DNA of 15,967 nt from Gammaproteobacteria bacterium (GTDB lineage: Bacteria > Pseudomonadota > Gammaproteobacteria > DSM-26407), in the NCBI GenBank assembly GCA_028694565.1, contig JAQVKR010000011.1, positions 1-15,967 on the forward strand. The letters are read 5' to 3'. Below are positions 1 through 5,739 of the stretch, in pieces; positions within the stretch are counted from its first letter, which is position 1, and every line of letters starts with the position of its first letter. The position numbers and the translations under genes are program-made. The notes under the pieces are model-generated. The model saw only the letters and a program-made list of their open reading frames with translations, searched no databases and was not told where the DNA came from.

Positions 1-1397
1 TGCTGGCGCACCATGCCCAGCCGCTGGTTGTCGAACACCACCACCTTCACCGGCAGGTCGTAGCGCTTCAGGGTGGCCAGCTCCTGGACGTTCATCAGGA
101 ACGAGCCGTCCCCGCTCACGTTCACCACCGGCACGTCGGGCCGCGCCAGCTGGGCGCCGATGGCGCTCGGCAGGCCGAAGCCCATGGCGCCGAGACCCCC
201 GCTGGTGAGGTGCTGGCGCGGGTGGTCGAAGGGGTAGTACTGGGCCACCCACATCTGGTGCTGCCCCACGTCACAGCTGATGACGGCGCGGCGCCCCGCG
301 GCCGCGGCCAGCCGGCGCAGGAACGCCGCCGGGTCGACGCCGGGGCTCGCGCCGACGCGCGCGGCGAAACCCTCCATGCCGTGCAGGGCGCGGCAGTGGC
401 GGCGCCAGCCCTCGATGTCGAGCGGCGCGGCCAGGGCCTCCAGGACGGGCCCGATGGCACCCACCAGGGCGCAATCGGCCGCGCGCAGCTTGCCCACCTG
501 GGCGGCATCACCATCGAGGTGCACGACCCGGGCATGGGGCGCGAACCGGTCCAGGCGTCCGGTGACGCGATCATCGAAACGGGCGCCCACCACCACCAGC
601 AGATCGCACTCCTGCACCACGCGATTGGCCGCCGCCGAGCCGTGCATGCCGAGCATGCCCAGGTTGCACGGGTGGCCGTCGGGCAGGTTGCCGAGGCCCT
701 TGAGGGTGAGCACCGTGGGAATGCCCGTCGCCTCCACGAAGCGGCGGAACGCCGCCTCCGCCCCCGCCAGGGTGACGCCGCCGCCGGCATAGATGACCGG
801 CCGGTGGCTGGAGCGCAGCAGTTCGCACGCCGCCGCGACGGCTTCGGGCGCGATCGTCACCCCGGCCGCGGGTCCGGCATCCGGCAACGGATCGGTGTCG
901 ACCTCGGCCAGCAGGATATCCTTGGGCACATCCACCAGCACGGGGCCGGGACGGCCGGCGGTGGCCACCCGGAAGGCCTCTGCGATGGCCGCGGGAAGCT
1001 CGCCGGGGCGACGCACCAGGATGCTGTGCTTGGTGACGGGCAGGCTGAGGCCGAGCACATCGGTCTCCTGGAAGGCGTCGGTGCCGATGAGCGTGGTGGG
1101 CACCTGGCCGGTGATGGCGACCAGGGGCACCGAGTCGAGGTGGGCGTCGGCGATGCCGGTAATCAGGTTGGTGGCGCCGGGGCCCGAAGTGGCCAGGCAG
1201 ACCCCGGGCCTGCCGCTGGCGCGGGCGTAGCCGCCGGCGGCGAAAGCCGCCCCCTGCTCGTGCCGGCAGAGGATATGGCGGATGGGCGAATCGATGAGGG
1301 CGTCGTAGAGCGGCATGATCATGCCGCCGGGATACCCGAAGATCGTATCGATGCCCCGGGCCTCAAGCGCCCGGGCGATGTGCTCTGCCCCATTCAT
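1..1397 (-). CDS. ilvG: Acetolactate synthase large (catalytic) subunit, IlvG type; C-terminus cut off by the window edge
   Basis: Thiamine-diphosphate enzyme that condenses two pyruvates to acetolactate, or pyruvate plus 2-oxobutyrate to acetohydroxybutyrate, the first common step of Val/Leu/Ile synthesis in the cytoplasm. 465 residues are visible. The start [15 protein letters not shown] resembles E. coli IlvG (MNGAQ...). FGYPGG is at about 20-25, the catalytic Glu is E47 in CRHEQGAAF, then [13 protein letters not shown], the FAD-domain motif [18 protein letters not shown], and the ThDP/Mg motif GDGSFLMN. The frame leaves the window at NQRLGMVRQ, roughly 100 residues short of the family length. 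The ATG at 1397 has a good Shine-Dalgarno, GGGAGGA, 8 bases upstream. It sits behind the leader and attenuator at 1528-1670, so its expression should fall when branched-chain amino acids are plentiful. A small regulatory subunit (ilvM or ilvN) would be expected beyond the left edge. IlvB is the alternative name; the class is certain, and the IlvG choice rests on recalled similarity. Confidence 0.96.
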   Translation of the reverse strand, partial: MNGAEHIARALEARGIDTIFGYPGGMIMPLYDALIDSPIRHILCRHEQGAAFAAGGYARASGRPGVCLATSGPGATNLITGIADAHLDSVPLVAITGQVPTTLIGTDAFQETDVLGLSLPVTKHSILVRRPGELPAAIAEAFRVATAGRPGPVLVDVPKDILLAEVDTDPLPDAGPAAGVTIAPEAVAAACELLRSSHRPVIYAGGGVTLAGAEAAFRRFVEATGIPTVLTLKGLGNLPDGHPCNLGMLGMHGSAAANRVVQECDLLVVVGARFDDRVTGRLDRFAPHARVVHLDGDAAQVGKLRAADCALVGAIGPVLEALAAPLDIEGWRRHCRALHGMEGFAARVGASPGVDPAAFLRRLAAAAGRRAVISCDVGQHQMWVAQYYPFDHPRQHLTSGGLGAMGFGLPSAIGAQLARPDVPVVNVSGDGSFLMNVQELATLKRYDLPVKVVVFDNQRLGMVRQ

Positions 1398-1497
1398 GGG
1401 CGGAATCCTCCCGATAGTCCGGTCTGCGGGTGGTCTGGCTGCGGCGGGGCGCGTCGACGACGAGCGGGACTACGGGAACGTCAATCAGGCTGTGCAT
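1363..1497 (-). CDS. Short branched-chain-rich ORF between the attenuator and ilvG, overlapping the ilvG start
   Basis: A 44-codon ORF beginning [17 protein letters not shown] and ending at a TGA inside ilvG, overlapping it by 35 bases in another frame. The ATG has a strong Shine-Dalgarno (GAGGTGATT, a few bases upstream), at least as good as that of ilvG, so ribosomes probably initiate here. Eight of the eleven residues 4-14 are Leu, Ile or Val, and the codons include ATT, GTT and GTA, which are uncommon in such GC-rich DNA. It lies after the terminator, so only read-through transcripts carry it. The bases of its GTA-GTC-CCG codons can pair with a segment just upstream of the ilvG Shine-Dalgarno or with the Shine-Dalgarno itself. 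I recognise no protein family. A second leader peptide or a translational-coupling ORF is inferred; chance is possible. Confidence 0.5.
   Translation of the reverse strand: MHSLIDVPVVPLVVDAPRRSQTTRRPDYREDSAHEWGRAHRPGA
1405..1473 (-). promoter_or_regulatory. Possible RNA switch around the ilvG ribosome binding site
   Basis: On the minus strand GTAGTCC (1473-1467), inside the short ORF, can pair with GGACTAT (1420-1414; six Watson-Crick pairs and one G-U). The overlapping TCCCG (1469-1465) can instead pair with CGGGA (1413-1409), which contains the first bases of the ilvG Shine-Dalgarno GGGAGGAT (1412-1405). The two pairings exclude each other. The 5' partner lies within Val codons, where a ribosome stalled for valine would block both. 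The complementarity is directly visible; the regulatory role is inference. Confidence 0.3.
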
Positions 1498-1527
1498 GGG
1501 AATCACCTCGGGTTTTCACTGGGCCGG

Positions 1528-1566
1528 AAAAAGAAAAGGCCCCCGGATCTTTCGATGCGGAGGCCT
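1528..1566 (-). terminator. Intrinsic terminator (attenuator) of the ilv operon
   Basis: Minus-strand transcript: the 5' arm AGGCCTCCGCATC and 3' arm GATCCGGGGGCCT close on a GAAA tetraloop, with one C-C mismatch and one U-G pair. They are followed directly by TTTTCTTTTT. This is a strong rho-independent terminator (hairpin 1566-1537, U-tract to 1528). It lies between the leader peptide stop and the ilvG start, as in E. coli ilvGMEDA and ilvBN. Formation stops transcription before ilvG; disruption by the antiterminator lets polymerase continue. Confidence 0.93.
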
Positions 1567-1628
1567 GTTCGGGTTCGGTTCTGGAAACGCTAGCCGGCAG
1601 TCTCTCCGCGTGGTCGGGCAACGACCAC
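1557..1628 (-). promoter_or_regulatory. Attenuator pause hairpin and antiterminator segments of the ilv leader
   Basis: Two alternative structures precede the terminator. The 1:2 pause hairpin is GTGGTCG (1628-1622), loop TTGCC, CGACCAC (1616-1610): seven perfect pairs inside the Val-Val-Ala-Arg-Pro codons. The 2:3 antiterminator pairs GCGGAG (1609-1604), next to the pause hairpin's 3' arm, with CTCCGC (1562-1557), which is the core of the terminator's 5' arm: six perfect pairs. A ribosome stalled on the Val/Leu codons covers segment 1, freeing GCGGAG to capture the terminator arm. A ribosome reaching the stop covers GCGGAG and the terminator forms. This is the classical attenuation logic. 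Confidence 0.8.
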
Positions 1629-1670
1629 TAGTACCAGGGAGACGATGACCAGCAGGGCCAGGATGTTCAT
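1590..1670 (-). CDS. ilvL: ilv operon leader peptide
   Basis: A 26-codon ORF, MNILALLVIVSLVLVVVA followed by RPRGETAG and TAG. Residues 3-17 contain 2 Ile, 5 Leu and 6 Val, i.e. 13 of 15 branched-chain residues. That is the hallmark of a leader peptide whose translation senses charged tRNA for these amino acids; the free peptide has no known function. It lies about 38 bases downstream of a predicted transcription start and ends 24 bases before the terminator hairpin. The stall region uses GTA, CTA and GTT where GC-rich synonyms are usual, as some E. coli leaders use rare codons. An in-frame ATG farther upstream gives a 64-codon version, but that start lies upstream of the predicted promoter. 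No clear Shine-Dalgarno precedes the ATG, so weak initiation is possible. The sequence is unlike ilvL of E. coli except in composition. Confidence 0.9.
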   Translation of the reverse strand: MNILALLVIVSLVLVVVARPRGETAG

Positions 1671-1714
1671 GCGCGTTGCGGCGGCAATCCGGTGACGGCG
1701 TTTCGGAAGGTTCC

Positions 1715-1744
1715 ATCCTAGCGGGCGCCGAACCGTCTTGTAAA
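1715..1744 (-). promoter_or_regulatory. Sigma70-type promoter of the ilv leader/ilvG operon
   Basis: On the minus strand TTTACA (1744-1739) is followed after 18 bases by TAGGAT (1720-1715). Each hexamer is close to consensus. The expected transcription start is near 1708, giving a 5' leader of about 310 bases before ilvG, with the leader peptide starting about 38 bases in. Confidence 0.65.
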
Positions 1745-1806
1745 GACCCCGGGGCGGCCTGCCGAACCGGCCGGTCACGGGCATGGGCGCGGCGGTGAGC
1801 CCCGGT

Positions 1807-1812
1807 TACAAT
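1807..1812 (+). promoter_or_regulatory. Candidate -10 element very close to the start of the secreted protein gene
   Basis: TACAAT lies 8 bases before the ATG at 1821. If used, transcription would start at or within a few bases of the start codon, giving a leaderless or nearly leaderless mRNA. There is no recognisable Shine-Dalgarno before that ATG and no good -35 hexamer 16-18 bases upstream, so this is a weak call. Confidence 0.35.
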
Positions 1813-1820
1813 GCCCCTCC

Positions 1821-2621
1821 ATGAAGCGCCCGCTCCCAGCCGCCGTCGCCCGCGCCGCCCTGCCGCTCCTGCTCCTGGCGCTCGCCGCCGGCACGGGCGC
1901 GGCCGAGGCGCCCGGGCTGATCGGCGAGCTGAACGTGCTGCCGCGCGCACCGGCCTTCAGCCTGGGCGCGAACGGCGCGCCGCACCGGTTGCGGGTGTGC
2001 TGGAACTGGGGCTGCAAGAGCCAGGGCGAGCTGCTCCTCGACGCCGGGGACGACGCCGAGCTCGATCGCATCTTCCGCCACCCCAGCTGCCGGGGCGGCG
2101 GGCCGGGGCTGGAGCTGCAGCAGATCCGGCTGGCCGTCCGCTACCTCGAGCGCCGCGCCGGCGAGCAGCTCCCGGTGGCGAACGACCGCGGCGGCAACGA
2201 GGCGGATGCCGGGGTGGAGGGCCGCACCGACTGCATCGACAACACCTCCAACACGCTCAACTACCTTCACTTCCTCGACCGCCGCGGCTACCTGCGCCAC
2301 TGGCGCCCGCCGGCCTCGGGCGACTACGAGAGCACCTGCCTGCTCTGCCCCACGCCCCGCCACACCGCCGCGATCCTGGTCCTCGCCGACCGGCCGGCGG
2401 TCCGCTTCGTGGTGGACACCTGGCTACGGGACAACGGCAGCCTGCCCCTGGTGGCGCCCGAGGGCCCCTGGCGGCGGCTGTTCATCTACCGCGACAACGA
2501 CCGCCTCAACCCCTGGTTCGGCCTGGAGGAGCTGCAGATCTACTGCGACAGCGGCTTCTTCGGCCCGGAAAAGCTGGCGGCGGCCGAGCGGGCGGTGGCG
2601 GAGGCGGCAACCGCGCGCTGA
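1821..2621 (+). CDS. Secreted conserved hypothetical protein with cysteine pairs
   Basis: 266 residues. Residues 1-28 form a Sec signal peptide: MKRP, a hydrophobic Leu/Ala core, then cleavage probably after GAA (28) or EA (30). There is no lipobox, so a soluble periplasmic or exported protein is likely. The mature part has seven cysteines, including VCWNWGC (C60, C65) and a CLLC pair near 175, a conserved-looking block GRTDCIDNTSNTLNYL, and later VVDTWLRDNG and RDNDRLNPWFGL. I recall this CIDxxxNTxxYL signature in unassigned proteobacterial proteins but know no function. The CxxC could be redox-active or bind metal; this is open. The start at 1821 is chosen because it yields the signal peptide. 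It diverges from the ilv operon across about 75 bases, and a DsbA-like oxidoreductase follows 133 bases downstream. Confidence 0.82.
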   Translation: MKRPLPAAVARAALPLLLLALAAGTGAAEAPGLIGELNVLPRAPAFSLGANGAPHRLRVCWNWGCKSQGELLLDAGDDAELDRIFRHPSCRGGGPGLELQQIRLAVRYLERRAGEQLPVANDRGGNEADAGVEGRTDCIDNTSNTLNYLHFLDRRGYLRHWRPPASGDYESTCLLCPTPRHTAAILVLADRPAVRFVVDTWLRDNGSLPLVAPEGPWRRLFIYRDNDRLNPWFGLEELQIYCDSGFFGPEKLAAAERAVAEAATAR

Positions 2622-2754
2622 TCCCCGCCCGCACCCGGGTGCCGCCGTTGCTGGCCCTGCGGCGCCCGAGTGTCTAAGCTCCGCTAATCGGGGCCGTCAC
2701 GGCCAGGCGCCCAACCGCCGGACCGGCGAATCCCGGCGGCCCCCGGAGAGGAGC

Positions 2755-3381
2755 ATGCCCACCACCCTCTGGTACGTGCACGATCCCATGTGCAGCTGGT
2801 GCTTCGCCTTCCGGCCCACCCTGGCGGCGCTGCAGGCGCGCCTGCCGGAAGCGGTGGCCGTGAAGCGACTGCTCGGCGGCCTGGCCCCCGACACCGACGA
2901 GCCCATGCCCGAGGCGATGCAGGCCTATCTCCAGGCCACCTGGCAGCGCATCGAGGAGCGCGTTCCCGGCACCCGCTTCAACTTCGATTTCTGGACCCGC
3001 TGCCGGCCCCGGCGCACCACCTGGCCCGCCTGTCGCGCGGTCATCGCCGCCCGCACCCTCAACCCCGCCTACGAGGTGCCGATGGTCGAGGCGATCCAGA
3101 ACGCCTACTACCGCCAGGCCCGCAATCCCTCGGAGACCGACACCCTGGTGGCCCTGGCGGGCGAACTGGGCCTGGACACGCTGCGTTTCGTGCGCCTGCT
3201 GGATGCCCCGGAAACCCACAGCCGCCTGACGGAGGAGATGGGGCGCGCACGGGCCATGGGCGTGGACGCCTTTCCCTCCCTGGTGCTGGAGTTCGATTCC
3301 AGCCGCTGGCGGGTGGCGGTGGACTACGACGATCCCGAGGCCATGGCCCTGCAGGTGGACGCCCTGCTCACCGCCACCTGA
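2755..3381 (+). CDS. DsbA-family thiol oxidoreductase (thioredoxin fold), cytoplasmic
   Basis: 208 residues. The N-terminal strand runs straight into the active site DPMCSWCFAFRP (C13-S-W-C16), as in DsbA-family/FrnE-like predicted thiol-disulfide isomerases. The inserted helical domain spans about 60-160, and the cis-proline loop VDAFPSLVLEF (P174) faces the active site. No signal peptide or membrane segment is seen, so it should act in the cytoplasm, unlike classical periplasmic DsbA. The ATG at 2755 follows an excellent Shine-Dalgarno, GGAGAGGAG, and puts the CxxC at the usual distance; the open frame upstream is non-coding. Its partner is unknown. Proximity to the cysteine-containing secreted protein is suggestive, but the predicted compartments differ. 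The family is secure; substrate and gene name are not. Confidence 0.92.
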   Translation: MPTTLWYVHDPMCSWCFAFRPTLAALQARLPEAVAVKRLLGGLAPDTDEPMPEAMQAYLQATWQRIEERVPGTRFNFDFWTRCRPRRTTWPACRAVIAARTLNPAYEVPMVEAIQNAYYRQARNPSETDTLVALAGELGLDTLRFVRLLDAPETHSRLTEEMGRARAMGVDAFPSLVLEFDSSRWRVAVDYDDPEAMALQVDALLTAT

Positions 3382-3439
3382 CGACGCTGCCGCGTGCCCA
3401 TGACGGCCCCGCAGCCAATCCATATTTCTTGCCCATTCC

Positions 3440-3448
3440 TCTGCACAA
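3440..3448 (+). promoter_or_regulatory. Match to the BaeR box upstream of baeS
   Basis: TCTGCACAA matches at all seven fixed positions the BaeR box reported for enterobacterial mdtA, acrD and spy promoters (TCTNCANAA, from memory). It lies 33 bases before the GTG start of baeS in the 100-base gap after the DsbA-family gene, partly overlapping a possible -10 element (CACAAT, 3444-3449). No good -35 is visible, as is common at activated promoters. This would fit autoregulation by the encoded BaeR. Confidence 0.45.
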
Positions 3449-3481
3449 TCATGCTTGAGGCAATCCCCTGAGCCACGGGCC

Positions 3482-4939
3482 GTGAAGAAGACCATCACCC
3501 GCAAGCTGTTCCTCACCCTGCTGCTCACTTCCCTGGTGCTGGTGAGCGGCATGTACGCGTTCATGCAGTGGTCCTTCGATCATGGCTTCATCCGCTACGT
3601 GGAGCAGCGTGAGCAGCAGGTGATCGACGGGCTGGTGGAGGAGCTGGCGCTTGTCCACGCCGCCGACGGCGGCTGGGAGGCGCTGGCCGCCTCGCCGCAC
3701 CGCTGGCTGCAGTTGGTGATGTCAGTCCACGGCCACCCGATCCGGGGCAAACGCCTGGAGGGGCTGCTGGAGCGCATGCGGCCCGGCGAGTGGCCGCCCG
3801 GTGAGCCCCCGCGCGCGCCGCGGGGCTTCCCCACGCCGCTCGAGCTGCGCGTGCGCCTGCTCGACGCCGCGCGGCAGGTGGTCTACGGGCGACCGGAGGA
3901 GCCGCTGGGGGCGCTTGCGCTCCATCCCATCCGCGAGGACGGCGCCGTGGTGGGCTACCTGGGGGTGCGCGAGGACGAGGCCGCGCTGTCCCTGAGCCAC
4001 GACCTGCGCTTCGCCGAACAGCAGAACCAGGCCTTCCTGCTCATCGCGCTCGCCATGCTGCTGGTCTCCGCGGGACTGGCCCTGCCGCTGGCCCGCTATT
4101 TCGTCAGTCCGATCCGCTCCCTCACCCGCGCCACCCGCCAGCTCGCCTCCGGCGACTACAGCCCGCGCATCGACCACCGCGCCGACGACGAGCTGGGACA
4201 GCTCGCCCGCGACTTCAACCACCTGGCCCACACCCTGGGCCGCAACGAGGAGCTGCGCCGCCAGTGGGTGGCCGACATCTCCCATGAGCTGCGCACGCCC
4301 CTGGCGATCCTGCGCGGCGAAATCGAGGCGGTCCAGGACGGCGTGCGCAGCCTCGATGCCGGGGCGGTGGAGTCGCTGCACCAGGAGGTGCTGCACCTGA
4401 CGCGGCTGGTGGATGATCTCTACGAGCTGTCCATGTCCGACATCGGGGCGCTGGACTACCGCAAGGAGCCGCTCGACCTCGGCGCCGCCGCCCGGACCGC
4501 GATCGAGGGGCTGGCGCAGGCGTTCGGCGGGAAAGCAATCCGGGTCGAGACCCGGGGACTCGACGACGGGGCCGCCATCGTCGACGCCGACCCCGACCGC
4601 CTGGAGCAGCTGCTGGCCAACCTCCTGCAGAACACCCTGCGCTACACTGATCCGGGCGGCACGGCCCGGCTGTCCCTCGCAACGGCGGCGGGGCGCGCCG
4701 AGCTGGTGCTGGAGGATTCCGCCCCGGGGGTCTCCGCGGCGGAGTTGCCGCGCCTGTTCGATCGCCTCTACCGCACCGAGGGATCGCGCAACCGGGAATC
4801 CGGGGGCACCGGTCTGGGGCTGGCCATCTGCCGTAATATCGCCGAGGCGCACGACGGCACCCTCACCGCCGCCCCCTCGGACCTGGGCGGCCTGCGCATC
4901 GTTCTGGATCTCCCTCTGCTCGACGAGAAGAAGCCATGA
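3482..4939 (+). CDS. baeS: Envelope-stress sensor histidine kinase BaeS
   Basis: 485 residues from the GTG at 3482. TM1 is at about 9-28, followed by a periplasmic sensor region of about 150 residues. TM2 is near 180-205 (FLLIALAMLLVSAGLALPLA), then a HAMP domain (SPIRSLTRATRQLASGDY), and the HisKA domain with phospho-acceptor H268 in ADISHELRTPLAILRGE. The ATPase domain has the N box NLLQNTLRYTD, the G1 box DSAPGVS, and RTEGSRNRESGGTGLGLAI. The last motifs and LVDDLYELSMSD are nearly those of E. coli BaeS, which senses envelope damage (indole, flavonoids, misfolded pilin) and phosphorylates BaeR. Start: an in-frame TTG at 3455 is possible, but GTG 3482 puts MKKTITRKLF directly before TM1; neither has a strong Shine-Dalgarno. 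Its TGA overlaps the baeR ATG by 4 bases, so the two are translationally coupled. Confidence 0.93.
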   Translation: MKKTITRKLFLTLLLTSLVLVSGMYAFMQWSFDHGFIRYVEQREQQVIDGLVEELALVHAADGGWEALAASPHRWLQLVMSVHGHPIRGKRLEGLLERMRPGEWPPGEPPRAPRGFPTPLELRVRLLDAARQVVYGRPEEPLGALALHPIREDGAVVGYLGVREDEAALSLSHDLRFAEQQNQAFLLIALAMLLVSAGLALPLARYFVSPIRSLTRATRQLASGDYSPRIDHRADDELGQLARDFNHLAHTLGRNEELRRQWVADISHELRTPLAILRGEIEAVQDGVRSLDAGAVESLHQEVLHLTRLVDDLYELSMSDIGALDYRKEPLDLGAAARTAIEGLAQAFGGKAIRVETRGLDDGAAIVDADPDRLEQLLANLLQNTLRYTDPGGTARLSLATAAGRAELVLEDSAPGVSAAELPRLFDRLYRTEGSRNRESGGTGLGLAICRNIAEAHDGTLTAAPSDLGGLRIVLDLPLLDEKKP

Positions 4940-5610
4940 ACGGGACCCTGCTCATCGTGGAGGACGAGGCGAAGCTGGCGCGGCTGCTGGCCGACTACCT
5001 GGTCCAGGCCGGCTTTGCGACCCATATCATCGACAACGGCCTCGACGCCGCGCCCTGGATCCGCGCCCACGAACCCGACCTGGTGCTGCTGGACCTGATG
5101 CTGCCGGGGCGCGACGGGCTGGACATCTGCCGGGAGGTGCGCGGCTTCAGCCCGGTTCCCATCATCATGGTCACCGCGCGGGTGGAGGAGATCGATCGCC
5201 TGCTGGGCCTCGAGCTGGGCGCCGACGACTACATCTGCAAGCCCTTCAGTCCCCGCGAGGTGGTGGCGCGGGTGCGGGCGGTGCTGCGCCGGGCGCGGCT
5301 GTGCGGCGTCCCGCGCACGGAGCCGGTGCGCCTGGACCCGGACCGGCTGCAGGTCAGCACCGGCGAGCGGACCCTGGAGCTGACCGCCGTGGAATTCCAG
5401 CTCCTGCAGACCCTGTACCAGGCGCCCGGGCGCATCTACTCCCGGGATCGGCTGATGGACCGCATCTACCCCGACAACCGTATCGTCAGCGAACGGACCA
5501 TCGACAGCCACATCAAGAAACTGCGCCGCAAGCTCGAGGCCCTGCTGCCCGGCCGCGAGCTCATTCATTCCGTCTACGGCATGGGCTACAAGTACGAGCC
5601 CGACGCCTGA
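4936..5610 (+). CDS. baeR: OmpR-family response regulator BaeR
   Basis: 224 residues. The receiver domain (1-120) has the acidic pair E9/D10, phospho-acceptor D53 in [13 protein letters not shown], T80 in MVTAR, and K102 in [23 protein letters not shown]. The segment [29 protein letters not shown] is almost shared with E. coli BaeR. The C-terminal winged-helix domain follows (about 130-222), ending [18 protein letters not shown]. Once phosphorylated by BaeS it should bind DNA as a dimer and activate envelope-stress genes, in enterobacteria drug efflux pumps and spy. No efflux pump is adjacent here; the next gene is a membrane flavoreductase 129 bases downstream. Autoregulation is suggested by the box at 3440. 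Confidence 0.93.
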   Translation: [224 protein letters not shown]

Positions 5611-5649
5611 GCGGCCCGCCGGAACGGCTCTCCCCCCGCTTCCCCATTT

Positions 5650-5702
5650 GCTGCAAATTTCCTCCGTAGTGGCAGTCCAGACTCCGGATCAAAGGACCGG
5701 AG
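5650..5702 (+). promoter_or_regulatory. Upstream region of the flavoreductase: degenerate BaeR-like site and inverted repeat
   Basis: GCTGCAAAT (5650-5658) matches the BaeR box at five of seven fixed positions and, like the site before baeS, follows a CCCATT a few bases upstream. Thirty bases on, CTCCGG (5682-5687) and CCGGAG (5697-5702) form a perfect 6-bp inverted repeat with a 9-base loop. No T-tract follows, so it is not a standard terminator for baeR. It could be an operator or an mRNA hairpin. I see no convincing sigma70 hexamers. Confidence 0.25.
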
Positions 5703-5739
5703 CCTCCCTCCGGCCCACTTCAAGCCCGGAGTCACCATC

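Noticed and set aside
210..1631. Long plus-strand frame opposite ilvG (473 codons)
   Set aside because: It mirrors the GC-rich coding of ilvG, has no family resemblance and is rich in Gly/Ala/Arg/His, as antisense shadow frames are.
1590..1784. 64-codon version of the ilv leader ORF starting at 1784
   Set aside because: Its start lies upstream of the predicted promoter, and the extra residues are Arg/Pro-rich. The 26-codon form fits attenuation.
2206..2754. N-terminal extension of the DsbA-family frame
   Set aside because: It overlaps the secreted protein gene in another frame, and the ideal Shine-Dalgarno and family N-terminus put the start at 2755.
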